NCBI GenBank assembly: GCA_021613375.1
Contig: CM038718.1
Coordinates: 41,497,057 to 41,561,056 of the forward strand
DNA: 64,000 nucleotides
Reading direction: 5' to 3'
Source: Megaleporinus macrocephalus
Taxonomy: Eukaryota; Chordata; Actinopteri; Characiformes; Anostomidae
Shown here: positions 1-10,189 of the stretch, one piece after another
How the letters are laid out: each line of letters begins with the position of its first letter
Position numbering within the stretch: position 1 is the stretch's first letter
Made by a program: the position numbers and the translations under genes
Notes under the pieces: generated by a model
The model's database searches: none
What the model saw: only the letters and a program-made list of their open reading frames with translations
What the model was told of the DNA's origin: nothing

Positions 1-199
1 TAATGAGGATGTTTGATGGTATAAATGTGTTTATCAGTAGTCAGTAGTAATTATTAAATTGAGTACCGAACTGAATGAACATTAAAAGAATAATGAGGAT
101 GTTTGATGGTGTGATTCAGTTTTATCAGGGAGTCAGTAGTGATTGTTAAGTAGTGCGTACTGAACTGAATTAACCTTTTAAAGGAACAATTAGGATGTT
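1..199 (-). repeat. 90-bp minisatellite, inverted part
   Basis: About 2.2 copies of the same 90-bp unit that fills 287-1597, but in the opposite orientation (taatgaggatgtttgatggt at 1 and 91 is the reverse complement of accatcaaacatcctcatta). The second copy is more diverged. The repeat reaches the window edge, so the true array probably continues to the left. There is no coding potential. Confidence 0.9.
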
Positions 200-286
200 T
201 GATCATGTTAATAACAGCACATACCGCTCCTTTAAACCTGTTCACTGTACACAGCTAGAACTGTCCTGTATTGATTATGCTGTGTC
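200..286. other. Spacer at the inverted junction of the 90-bp array
   Basis: About 87 bp without the 90-bp unit, separating the inverted copies (1-199) from the main array. It includes 'ataccgctcctttaaacctg', similar to 'catactgctcctttaa' at 3185-3200, so it may be a dispersed-repeat fragment. Confidence 0.5.
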
Positions 287-1597
287 AGACATCCTCATTA
301 TTCGTTTAATGTTAATTCAGTTCAGTACTCAGTTTAATAATCACTACTGACTACTGATAAACTCACTTACACCATCAAACATCCTCATTATTCTTTTAAT
401 GTTCATTCAGTTCAGTACTCAGTTTAATAATCACTACTGACTACTGATAAACTCACTTACACCATCAAACATCCTCATTATTCTTTTAATGTTCATTCAG
501 TTCAGTACTCAGTTTAATAATCACTACTGACTACTGATAAACTCATTTACACCATCAAACATCCTCATTATTCTTTTAATGTTCATTCAGTTCAGTACTC
601 AGTTTAATAATCACTACTGACTACTGATAAACTCATTTACACCATCAAACATCCTCATTATTCTTTTAATGTTCATTCAGTTCAGTACTCAGTTTAATAA
701 TCACTACTGACTACTGATAAACTCATTTACACCATCAAACATCCTCATTATTCTTTTAATGTTCATTCAGTTCAGTACTCAGTTTAATAATCACTACTGA
801 CTACTGATAAACTCATTTACACCATCAAACATCCTCATTATTCTTTTAATGTTCATTCAGTTCAGTACTCAGTTTAATAATCACTACTGACTACTGATAA
901 ACTCATTTACACCATCAAACATCCTCATTATTCTTTTAATGTTCATTCAGTTCAGTACTCAGTTTAATAATCACTACTGACTACTGATAAACTCATTTAC
1001 ACCATCAAACATCCTCATTATTCTTTTAATGTTCATTCAGTTCAGTACTCAGTTTAATAATCACTACTGACTACTGATAAACTCATTTACACCATCAAAC
1101 ATCCTCATTATTCTTTTAATGTTCATTCAGTTCAGTACTCAGTTTAATAATCACTACTGACTACTGATAAACTCATTTACACCATCAAACATCCTCATTA
1201 TTCTTTTAATGTTCATTCAGTTCAGTACTCAGTTTAATAATCACTACTGACTACTGATAAACTCATTTACACCATCAAACATCCTCATTATTCTTTTAAT
1301 GTTCATTCAGTTCAGTACTCGGTTTAATAATCACTACTGACTACTGATAAACTCATTTACACCATCAAACATCCTCATTATTCTTTTAATGTTAATTCAG
1401 TTCAGTACTCAGTTTAATAATCACTACTGACTACTGATAAACTCATTTACACCATCAACATCCTCATTATTCTTTTAATGTTCATTCAGTTCAGTACTCG
1501 GTTTATTAATCACTACTGACTACTGATAAACTCATTTACACCATCAAACATCCTCATTATTCTTTTAATGTTCATTCAGTTCAGTACTCAGTTTAAT
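287..1597 (+). repeat. 90-bp minisatellite, about 14.5 copies
   Basis: Exact 90-bp period (actcatttacaccatcaaac at 541, 631, 721, 811 and onward). Many central copies are identical by eye; the outer ones carry substitutions (gttaattcag near 1391) and a 1-bp deletion near 1459. High internal identity suggests recent homogenisation. Stop codons occur in the units, so it is not coding. Confidence 0.95.
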
Positions 1598-1734
1598 TAC
1601 AAGTAATTGATGCAGGATTTAAGGTGGAACTGGAAGATTTGAATATAAAGCTAAATACCAGAACTAGAATGCAACTACTGCACTTTTCAGAATTAAAAAC
1701 TATTGGCAGCGGAATTTGACCTAACACACTAGTG
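1598..1734. other. Dispersed-repeat flank
   Basis: Contains 'ttaaggtggaactggaagat', which recurs with changes at about 2958 and 3040. The recurrence on both sides of the SINE-derived minisatellite suggests that 1600-3070 is one composite of dispersed-repeat pieces. 'ggcagcggaatttgacct' also recurs near 2487. No gene seen. Confidence 0.45.
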
Positions 1735-2652
1735 ACCATACACATATACACACACTAGGGGGCAGTGAAACACACACATACACACACTAGGGGGCAGTGA
1801 AACACCCACATACACACACAAGGGGGCAGTGAAACACACACATACACACACTAGGAGGCAGTGAAAGACACACATACACACACTAGGGGGCAGTGAAACA
1901 CCCACATACACACACAAGGGGGCAGTGAAACACACACATACACACACTAGGGGGCAGTGAAACACCCACATACACACACAAGGGGGCAGTGAAACACACA
2001 CATACACACACTAGGGGGCAGTGAAACACACACATACACACACTAGGGGGCAGTGAAACACCCACATACACACACAAGGGGGCAGTGAAGCACACACATA
2101 TACACACACTAGGGGGCAGTGAAACACACACATACACACACTAGGGGGCAGTGAAACACCCACATATACACACACTAGGGGGCAGTGAAACACCCACATA
2201 TACACACACTAGGGGGCAGTGAAACACCCACATATACACACACTAGGGGGCAGTGAAACACCCACATATACACACACTAGGGGGCAGTGAAACACACATA
2301 CACACACTAGGGGGCAGTGAAACACACACATATACACACACTAGGGGGCAGTGAAACACCCACATACACACACAAGGGGGCAGTGAAACACACACATACA
2401 CACACTAGGGGGTTTTGAAAAACCCACATACAAACAAACTAGTGTACATACACACACACTAGGGGACAGTGAAACACCGGAATTTGGCAGCGGAATTTGA
2501 CCTCACACACTAGTGAACATACACACTAGGGGGCAGTGAAACACACATATACACACACTACGGGGTTTTGAAACACCCACATATACACACACACACACTA
2601 GTGAACACACACACTAGGGGGCAGTGAACTACCCACATATATACACACTAGT

Positions 2653-2709
<57 letters not shown>

Positions 2710-2740
2710 GGGGCAGTGGAACACCCACATATACACCACT
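1735..2740 (+). repeat. 32-34-bp minisatellite with AGGGGGCAGTG core, about 24 copies
   Basis: Repeating unit of the form ACACACTAGGGGGCAGTG followed by AAACACMCACATA. Variants have caAGGGGG, ctAGGAGG, or ggttttg replacing the core. All copies have the same orientation. On the minus strand it reads as the CACTGCCCCCTAGTGTGTGTG tail common in fish SINEs, and it abuts a minus-strand SINE body at 2740-2873. The core differs from the CTCF core CCASYAGRKGGCRS mainly at the first C. The minus-strand reading frames here are repeat by-products. Confidence 0.9.
2654..2705. repeat. (CA)n microsatellite
   Basis: About 26 uninterrupted CA dinucleotides inside the decayed end of the SINE-tail minisatellite. 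Confidence 0.95.
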
Positions 2741-2873
2741 TGCCCTGAGTGGTGGGCAGCCCTATCCACATTACCCGGGGAGTAGTTGGGGGTTAGGTGC
2801 TTAAGGGCACTTCAGTCATGTCCTGTTGGTCCACAGGGTCGAACCAGCGACCTTCCTTCACAGGACAGGTCGT
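2740..2873 (-). mobile_element. tRNA-derived SINE body, minus strand
   Basis: Plus-strand text 'gggcagccctatccac', 'gttaggtgcttaagggcact' and 'gaaccagcgacc' matches the body of a widespread fish SINE type (V-SINE-like; the family name is uncertain and from general knowledge). The minus strand carries a B-box-like GGTTCGACCCT near 2836-2846. A second copy lies at 24604-24745 in the same orientation. In minus-strand order the arrangement is tRNA-like head, body, then expanded tail (1735-2740). Confidence 0.7.
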
Positions 2874-2938
2874 TGCATTGGCCAGGACTCGGGTCTCCCG
2901 TGTGGCTGGTGAGAATTCTACCACTACACCACCAATGC
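2874..2938 (-). pseudogene. tRNA-Gly(GCC)-like remnant
   Basis: The minus strand reads GCATTGGTGGTGTAGTGGTA, AGAATTCTCACCAGCCACAC, then GGGAGACCCGAGTCCTGGCC and AATGCA. This follows vertebrate tRNA-Gly-GCC closely: the acceptor strands GCATTGG/CCAATGC pair, the A box TAGTGG is kept, and GCC sits in the anticodon loop. The T arm is cut short and the B box GGTTCGANTCC is lost. Position 33 is A rather than U. It should therefore be a pseudogene or SINE head, not a working tRNA. The copy at 24.6 kb lacks this Gly-like head. Confidence 0.7.
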
Positions 2939-2957
2939 TCTACAGGACAGGAAAATT

Positions 2958-3180
2958 TAAGGTGGAATTGGAATATCTGATTAAGAACCTGCTCAATAAG
3001 AAGCTGAATATCAGCGCCAGGATGTAACCACTGTACCATTTAAGGTGGAACAGGAAGTTGGCGAACATTGTACACTAACAAGAACACAACAGTATGTAGT
3101 TACAGGTAATTATAACCTAATAAAAACATAGTTTTGCATATTTTAATGAATTTCTATTAACAGACCCCCCTGCCCAAATC
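2958..3180. other. Dispersed-repeat fragments
   Basis: Two more 'aaggtggaa(c/t)' pieces (2958, 3040) like that at 1621, followed by AT-rich sequence. No coding signal recognised. Confidence 0.4.
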
Positions 3181-3196
3181 TTGCATACTGCTCCTT

Positions 3197-3229
3197 TAAT
3201 GTAATGTAATGTAATGTAATGTAATGTAA
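3197..3229. repeat. (TAATG)n microsatellite
   Basis: About 6.5 tandem copies of the pentamer TAATG. Confidence 0.9.
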
Positions 3230-3564
3230 GCAGCCTATTAAAGCTATAAAGTTGTATGGGTTAATGTATACACCATGGCTGGAAGTGACCTGCCTGCGAT
3301 CCTGGCTGCTTGGTTAGCACTGAGCTTTGGGTCTTTCCTGCTGCCTGTTCAGTAAATGAGTCTTTCATTCTTTTTTTTTTTTTATTTGCACTACATTTCT
3401 TGCACCATCATCTTCACTGACGCCCCCTCAGACACTATTACCATACATGGAAAACATTCAAAACAAGAAAAAAAATCGTATATGAACCCTTGAAAAGGGG
3501 GAATTCCATAAAATGTTGATGTTCAAGTGGTTAAGATGAACACAGTCATCCAGAGAAAGCCAGG
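3230..3564. other. Single-copy stretch with a T13 run
   Basis: No recognisable gene. It contains a poly-T run near 3371-3383. Confidence 0.5.
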
Positions 3565-3665
3565 CTGCTCACAGTGGTGGTGAATGGAACCAGACGTCCC
3601 TCCCTCACAGAAAGCTATTACATAAAAGGGTTATGAACTAAAACACTGTTGTATGATAGTTTTGA
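3565..3665 (-). repeat. Dispersed repeat ('gtggtgaatggaaccagacg')
   Basis: The reverse complement matches 57445-57560, sharing 'aactatcata', 'aactttctgtg'-like text and 'acgtctggttccattcacca' in order. Related short pieces lie at 55915-55945 and 57210-57240. A dispersed family of unknown class. Confidence 0.6.
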
Positions 3666-4470
3666 GCAGCGGGAGTGGCGAAGGGGTGCCAGCAGGGCAT
3701 TAGAAGGCAAAATCTTTCCTAATTACCCCCATCAGCATCACGCATAAACACAGAGGAGACACGTGTAGGTCCCACTGGTGGTTTCTGGGTAGTAACTGAA
3801 ATGCCTGTATTTGTGGTTGTAAACCATGTGAACCGTTTCGCTTGAAACCGCTCTGAATGACTTTGTTTGCATCTCAGTGATTGAATTATCCAGTTTGAAG
3901 TTTGAAAAATGGTGGGAATTCCCCTACAGAGCTGGGACAATGGAGGCGGCTGCTATCCACCTCCGACTGGCACGCCGTCTCCCGCACCTCGTCTGAACCC
4001 CTCCGCGCTCCGCTCGCTGGCTGTTTTCATTATTTCTCTGCCTTCGCTGACTCACACACATGACTTCATCCACAGCCTGGGCACTTCAAAGCCGGAGCTT
4101 CTGGGCAGGAAGGGCCAGGACGGCTCCGATCGCAGGGCTATCGGGTGACCGTGACATCATAGCGGCCAGGCTGGCTTGAGTCAGCAAAGCTAGCACACCT
4201 GCATGGGTGTCGTGGTGTATGTGGGACTGCGCGGACGTCAGGTGAAGGTGCAGTCAGAGGACACTGGGCCCGCCAACGGGTGTGTTATATGTGTTGTGTG
4301 TGAGTATTTATCTCCTAATGGGGACCCAATCCTCCCAGTTTGATCAAATCATTACCGGTTAGTGGCGGCTGCTCTGAAGCTCGTCCCGCTACGGAGAGAC
4401 ACATATTCCTTCCTGATTTGAAACAAGAGTCTGACAATGTTTGTGATGTCACAAAAACCAACACTTTTAC
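3666..4470. other. Single-copy sequence, no gene seen
   Basis: Balanced composition and no tandem structure. 3990-4200 is GC-rich with 'gggtgaccgtgacatcatag'. Open frames are short and show no recognisable domain. It could be regulatory DNA; nothing more can be supported. Confidence 0.35.
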
Positions 4471-4477
4471 ATGCATG

Positions 4478-4660
4478 CACAGGGGCGTAGCAGCAAATTC
4501 TGGGCCCTGTACACTCTCAATGTCAATGGGCCCCTATCCATGCCAGTACACGAGGAACCTGAGCAAAAAAAAAAAAAAATCAGGATTTTCACCCTGCCAT
4601 GGGGGGTCAGGTCAAATTTTCCCCCCACAACCACGCCCATGTGCATGCATACATACATAC
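4478..4660. mobile_element. Probable interspersed repeat with A-rich run
   Basis: 'aggggcgtagcagcaaattc', 'gggccctgtacactc' and 'gggcccctatcc' resemble a repeat often met in fish genomes, followed by an A14 run near 4566-4579. Class not determined and boundaries uncertain. Confidence 0.4.
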
Positions 4661-4784
4661 ACACTCATATTTGGCCTATAGCGTCACCCACCCAGGCTGA
4701 AGTTATAAGGAGTGTATGAGCAAGGACAGCATTCTGAATAAGGCACCCAATCAGAATGAAGCTCAAGTCTTAAAGGCATAGTGA

Positions 4785-5514
4785 GGGCGTTTTCACACCA
4801 GCACTAGTTAGTCCGGTTAAAACGGACTCTGGTTCGTTTTGGCAGGTGTGAAAACAGTAATCGCACTCGGGTGCGAACCAAAATAACCGCACCAAGACCC
4901 TCGAGAGGAGGTGGTCTCGGTCCGGTTCCAAACGAACTCTGGAGCGGTTCATTTGTGGTGAGAACATGATCTGACCTCGATTCCACCCAAGTATTAGGAG
5001 TACTCCACAAGTTTGATCTAAACATCTCCTGCAGCCAGGTGTGCTTTACATTATGGGATGGGGCAGATGGCGTAAACAGAGAACTGGAGAACTGGAGCAG
5101 CTAACAGGGCGAGGACAATGAAGTGAGGTCTCTCTTGGACTAGCAGTGAGGGACGTTGTCTACTTGATGTTTGGAGTGAGCTGGGTGGTCTGCAGGTGGA
5201 CTGTAGTGCAGGTATATTATCAGATTATTATTACAGCTATGAACAGATGCTGTCTCTGCCGCTGCTCCGTGATACGCTCTACAGGAAATGTGCCGTAGTT
5301 TAGAAAACCGGATCTTCTTCCTGTGTTTACTTTCTTGCTCGTACGCCAGATAGCTCTGACCAATCAGAGGAGACGACGTGCTCACGTGGTTTGTTGGGGT
5401 GCATTTTGGTGCTTTTCGGTGAAAACAAACTTAACCAAGGAGGAAACACTCCAAGTAGACAAACTCATTAACTGATCCGGACCAGAGAAACCAACTACAG
5501 GTGTGAAAACGCCC
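4785..5514. mobile_element. 730-bp non-autonomous DNA transposon with 15-bp TIRs
   Basis: Perfect terminal inverted repeats: GGGCGTTTTCACACC at 4785-4799 and GGTGTGAAAACGCCC at 5500-5514. Subterminal sequence repeats parts of the ends ('gcaggtgtgaaaacag' near 4842). No transposase frame is present, so any movement needed an enzyme from elsewhere. No convincing target-site duplication is visible, so the superfamily is left open. Confidence 0.8.
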
Positions 5515-6100
5515 CAAGATGAAGTCCTAGGGGTCAAGAGAGGTCAGAATAGGTCATGTAAAAATAACTCACGACTGGTCTTGGTACATAAAACCAAGTA
5601 AGCATCTTGTAGGCCCTGTTGAGTTTGGATCATGTAGCAGACACATATTCTCAGACTAATTCTCGTGAATATAAGAATAAGTCAAAGACCCCACTATGTG
5701 TGGAATACCATCTAGAGTGTGTGTGTGTATGTAGGGAATATGCACTGCTGACTCAGATCTATCTCCATTTTCCCACCGCACTGATGTGGTCAGCCCAGAC
5801 CGAGAAAGAGAGAGAGAGAGGTATGGTCGAGTCAGGTGTGCATGTGATGTGGTATCCTGAACTGAGCTACATGAGGAAGTCATTACAGCTCCGCCTCCTT
5901 CATCACCAGCTGAACACCAACCAACCGTCCAGCACAATCTGGAGGCCACACCCTGCAGGACAAGCCACAATGTTTGAAACATGTCATACAGGTGTGTGCT
6001 GAAGGGGTTCTCTTAGGAGCTAGGCCACAGAAGAACCAACTTCTTAATGTTGTGGTGCAACCACTGATTTAGCATTTCAGCACTGCTATAGTGCCATAAA
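5515..6100. other. Single-copy sequence, no gene seen
   Basis: Includes a short GA run near 5804-5820. The frames on both strands (about 5619-6002) contain no recognisable domain. Confidence 0.35.
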
Positions 6101-6329
6101 TCTCAACCCCATCATCAGGAGACCATCACGTACTGGTACCACAGCCTTCCATAGCTGGGAGTCTGTCACTCTCTCAGCATCTGTTAGAGATCAACTCCAA
6201 AGCCACGATAGTGGAAGACTTAGCAAGCAGGTGCAGCAAACTAGATGCCGCCAGTCATCCCTTGGAGTGCCAGTCCTCCCCAGAGGAACCAACAACTGGG
6301 GGCAGCAATGACAGCAGTGGTGCTTCATC

Positions 6330-6700
6330 TACTGCTCTCTGCTTCTTCTGTATGTTAGATGCCTGATGCTTGTCCTCGGCCCACCATGCCAAAGCATTGC
6401 CGTCAGGCCTACATATGCAACAGTGCTGCCTAGTTCTTTAATCTTCTGCTCGATCTCTTGCATCTTAGTGGTAAGACCCCACCTCTGACACCAATGATAG
6501 CAAAGAAAGAGAAGCAGGGACCATATTGTTTTAAGCGAATGCTCTTTTATTGAACATCTCAGCTGTAGAACCACTGCCAATCAGCACACAGGAGCAACAG
6601 GCAGATCTCCTCCGGATCTTCTACAGTCTAACACTAAACAGCTATCAGCTAACACAACATATACATACCTGAAAAGTGCCTTTCCTGAAGGAAACAAAAG
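6330..6700 (-). mobile_element. LTR retroelement fragment: LTR end, primer site, gag start
   Basis: Read on the minus strand: AATAAA (plus-strand tttatt at about 6545-6550), then about 50 bp ending in CA near 6495, then a primer-site-like TTGGTGTCAGAGGTGG, then ATG near 6461 opening a short frame of about 44 codons. This order is typical of the LTR U5, primer-binding site and gag start of a Ty3/gypsy-like or retrovirus-like element. Only this portion is present; no protease, polymerase or second LTR is seen. The LTR 5' edge is uncertain (about 6690). Confidence 0.5.
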
Positions 6701-6717
6701 ATGGCTGCAGAGCTTAA

Positions 6718-7150
6718 GCAGTGCCAGGAACGAGGGATGAATGAACGACAAGTAGAGGAGTGTGGGTCAGTGTGTTTGGGTGTCTGCTCTGAGTGAGTAC
6801 TGGCTGTTTGGTGGCTGGAGGTTTAATGAAACCATATTGTTTGGCTGCGCTCAAAAATGAATAGGACTCTATGGGGTAAAAACGAGGGATGGCAAAAAAC
6901 AACAAACAGACGAGTGAGGGTCAAACCAACACTGCAGTCGTGGTCGGGGGTCTGCGCTGAGTCAGTGGATGCGAAACAGTGTCTGTCGGTCGAGTAGAAG
7001 TTCAGTAGATTGGCATCCACTTTTCCATCCTATTCATTCTCTATGGGGAAAACTCTGGGAAAAATCTGTTGTAATCCAGAATCCGTGCATCCAATCAAAA
7101 AGCTGTATACAAGCCCGAATCACACAGTCAGACCGGACAATCTGGAGCCG
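6718..7150 (+). repeat. Dispersed repeat family D, copy 1
   Basis: Shares long collinear stretches with 23105-23690: 'gaggagtgtgggtcagt', 'cagtagattggc', 'atcctattcattctctatgg', 'aatccgtgcatccaatcaaa', 'cacacagtcagacc'. No frame of note. It lies directly beside the LTR fragment, which suggests nested insertion. Class unknown. Confidence 0.8.
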
Positions 7151-7473
7151 GAAGGGTGTTGATATTTCGTTACGTGGCAAAGATCTGGCGGAAACCAAAA
7201 CAATAATATAGTTGCGCAACAAGGCGAGGTGTCCCCAAACTTTTGATGCCCAGCGCTGGCCACTACAGAGTATCCGGAAGAGGAAAACACAGCAGCAGCC
7301 TGACCAGTACAGTAGACCGGATTCTGTTTTTGTCTTTATATGAAACGTCACGTGACCAGACCGAGTCTTTTGGTCTCGCAGTCTCTTCTCTGGTCTTTTT
7401 ACGGAGCTCGTTGGCGCCTGTGTGAAGTGACCTGACCCCGAACCTCCTCTGAACACCAACCCATGACCCCCAT

Positions 7474-7475
<2 letters not shown>
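7151..7475. other. Single-copy sequence, no gene seen
   Basis: No tandem or dispersed structure recognised. Overlapping short frames lack domains. Confidence 0.35.

Positions 7476-7504
<29 letters not shown>
7476..7504. repeat. (CA)n microsatellite
   Basis: About 14 CA dinucleotides. Confidence 0.95.
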
Positions 7505-7508
<4 letters not shown>

Positions 7509-7931
7509 TCCTGCAGAACAGCTGACTCCTTCTGGATGAGGTTTGGCCTGGAAAGTCCCTGGCCAGGAGTGCACTAGATCTGCGGGCTCCGCACACATGC
7601 ACACGCTCTCTGGGTTTGTTTTGCTGGCACTGAGGGGGGAAGTGGTCGTTAGCGCTGCAGCAGCCCAATAAAAGCGGGTGAATCAGGACGGAGGGAGAGA
7701 AGGGGTGAAGGGGGGGTGGGGGGTGAAATGATGAAGTCTTTTTGGGGAGAGTGAGGGGGCGGCAGCACCCACGCTGTGAAAATAAACACGACTTTTACAC
7801 ATTACAATACAGCTTTAGCTCTTTAGCTACGAGGCTAATGTCGCCAACAACCAGCGTGATGCTAACGGCAACCAGACATCCAATCAAACAGAACTGGAGG
7901 CTTTAAACTCTGAATCAGGAGGTTACATCAG
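7505..7931. other. Single-copy sequence with G-runs
   Basis: Contains a purine- and G-rich stretch near 7690-7760 with several runs of five or more G. No gene recognised. Confidence 0.4.
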
Positions 7932-9395
7932 AAAAGTATGAATCTGCAGTGTGTGTAGTGTTTACAGTCTGAGAATAATAACTGTTATTTTGGTCCAGTA
8001 TGAATCTGCAGTGTGTGTAGTGTTTACAGTCTGAGAATAATAACTGTTATTTTGGTCCAGTATGAATCTGCAGTGTATGTAGCGTTTACAGTCTGAGAAT
8101 AATAACTGTTATTTTGGTCCAGTATGAATCTGCAGTGTGTGTAGTGTTTACAGTCTGAGAATAATAACTGTTATTTTGGTCCAGTATGAATCTGCAGTGT
8201 GTGTAGTGTTTACAGTCTGAGAATAATAACTGTTATTTTGGTCCAGTATGAATCTGCAGTGTGTGTAGTGTTTACAGTCTGAGAACAATAACTGTTATTT
8301 TGGTCCAGTATGAATCTGCAGTGTGTGTAGTGTTTACAGTCTGAGAATAATGACTGTTATTTTGGTCCAGTATGAATCTGCAGTGTGTGTAGTGTTTACA
8401 GTCTGAGAATAATGACTGTTATTTTGGTCCAGTATGAATCTGCAGTGTTTGTAGTGTTTACAGTCTGAGAATAATGACTGTTATTTTGGTCCAGTATGAA
8501 TCTGCAGTGTGTGTAGTGTTTACAGTCTGAGAATAATGACTGTTATTTTGGTCCAGTATGAATCTGCAGTGTTTGTAGTGTTTACAGTCTGAGAATAATG
8601 ACTGTTATTTTGGTCCAGTATGAATCTGCAGTGTTTGTAGTGTTTACAGTCTGAGAATAATGACTGTTATTTTGGTCCAGTATGAATCTGCAGTGTTTGT
8701 AGTGTTTACAGTCTGAGAATAATGACTGTTATTTTGGTCCAGTATGAATCTGCAGTGTGTGTAGTGTTTACAGTCTGAGATTAATGACTGTTATTTTGGT
8801 CCAGTATGAATCTGCAGTGTGTGTAGTATTTACAGTCTGAGAATAATAACTGTTATTTTGGTCCAGTATGAATCTGCAGTGTGTGTAGTGTTTACAGTCT
8901 GAGATTAATGACTGTTATTTTGGTCCAGTATGAATCTGCAGTGTGTGTAGTATTTACAGTCTGAGATTAATGACTGTTATTTTGGTCCAGTATGAATCTG
9001 CAGTGTGTGTAGTGTTTACAGTCTGAGAATAATGACTGTTATTTTGGTCCAGTATGAATCTGCAGTGTGTGTAGTGTTTACAGTCTGAGAATAATAACTG
9101 TTATTTTGGTCCAGTATGAATCTGCAGTGTGTGTAGTGTTTACAGTCTGAGAATAATAACTGTTATTTTGGTCCAGTATGAATCTGCAGTGTGTGTAGTG
9201 TTTACAGTCTGAGAATAATGACTGTTATTTTGGTCCAGTATGAATCTGCAGTGTGTGTAGTGTTTACAGTCTGAGAATAATGACTGTTATTTTGGTCCAG
9301 TATGAATCTGCAGTGTGTGTAGTGTTTACAGTCTGGCAGTAATTAGTATGGAGTGTATGTAATCCAGTATGAATCTGCAGTGTGTGTAGAGATTT
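7932..9395 (+). repeat. 62-bp minisatellite, about 23 copies
   Basis: Regular 62-bp period ('agtatgaatctgcagtgtgt' at 7997 and 8059). Variants are zoned: AATAATAAC in the first copies, AATAATGAC with GTGTTTGTAG in the middle, ATTAATGAC and TAGTATTTAC further on, then AATAATAAC again. The last 1.5 copies are diverged. Not coding. Confidence 0.95.
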
Positions 9396-10189
9396 ATGTG
9401 TATAGTGTTTAAAGCCTGATGGTAATATTGTGGAGTGATTTTGAACCGGTATGAAACCTGTGTAGAACTGTCAGTCTGTTCTGCTGGTGGTTAATTTTAA
9501 ATTATTTATGAAATCTTTATAAAAGTGTGAGGTAGGTGTTTTTGTGTGTGGGTGTGTGGGAGTGTGTGAGTAGCCACCCACCCACCACTGTCCTGTCTGT
9601 TTACCCCCAAGCTGTGCCGAAGTTGGTGACACATCACACACATGCATGGTCTGCATTACCTCTTTTTTTCTTCCCCTCCTTTTCTCTCTCTCTCTCTCTC
9701 TGATGAGTGTTCAGAAGCTAAATTTAGCTCTCTCTCTCTCTGACTGTGTGCTGTTTCTCACAAGCGTGGGCTCGACTTACTGTAACAGTGCGTGCAACTG
9801 TACCAGTGAGTGTGCGTGTGGGTCTGAATACGAGGGACTCTTCATTCTTCTCTACCTTCACTTTCTTATTTTCAGGATGTTGTTTTAAAACTTAGTTTCC
9901 AAGAAAGGTTCTCGTAATATCGGGCGTATCGTGATGTTATATTTACGAGCGCCCACAGCTTTTCACGTCTTTATGATCCAAACCGAAAGCTTCTGCTGTG
10001 CTGGCTCAGAGGACACCGTATGTCTCACATCTGTAAATGTGAAACAGTTCAGGTCCTATTGGCAGGTTTTTGTTATTACCGCAGTTCTACTCCACTAACA
10101 CAACCATCATACGACTGCATTACACATATACACGCACTGCACTCTTACATTTACCATATATGCTAAACTGACATACACTAGAATACAAG
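9396..10189. other. Single-copy sequence with short CT tracts
   Basis: CT tracts near 9684-9701 and 9730-9741, and TG/GTGG-rich text near 9540-9575. No gene or RNA recognised. Confidence 0.4.

Noticed and set aside
287..1597. CRISPR-like regular repeats
   Set aside because: Continuous tandem repeats with no unique spacers, in a vertebrate-type sequence; the same applies to all other arrays.
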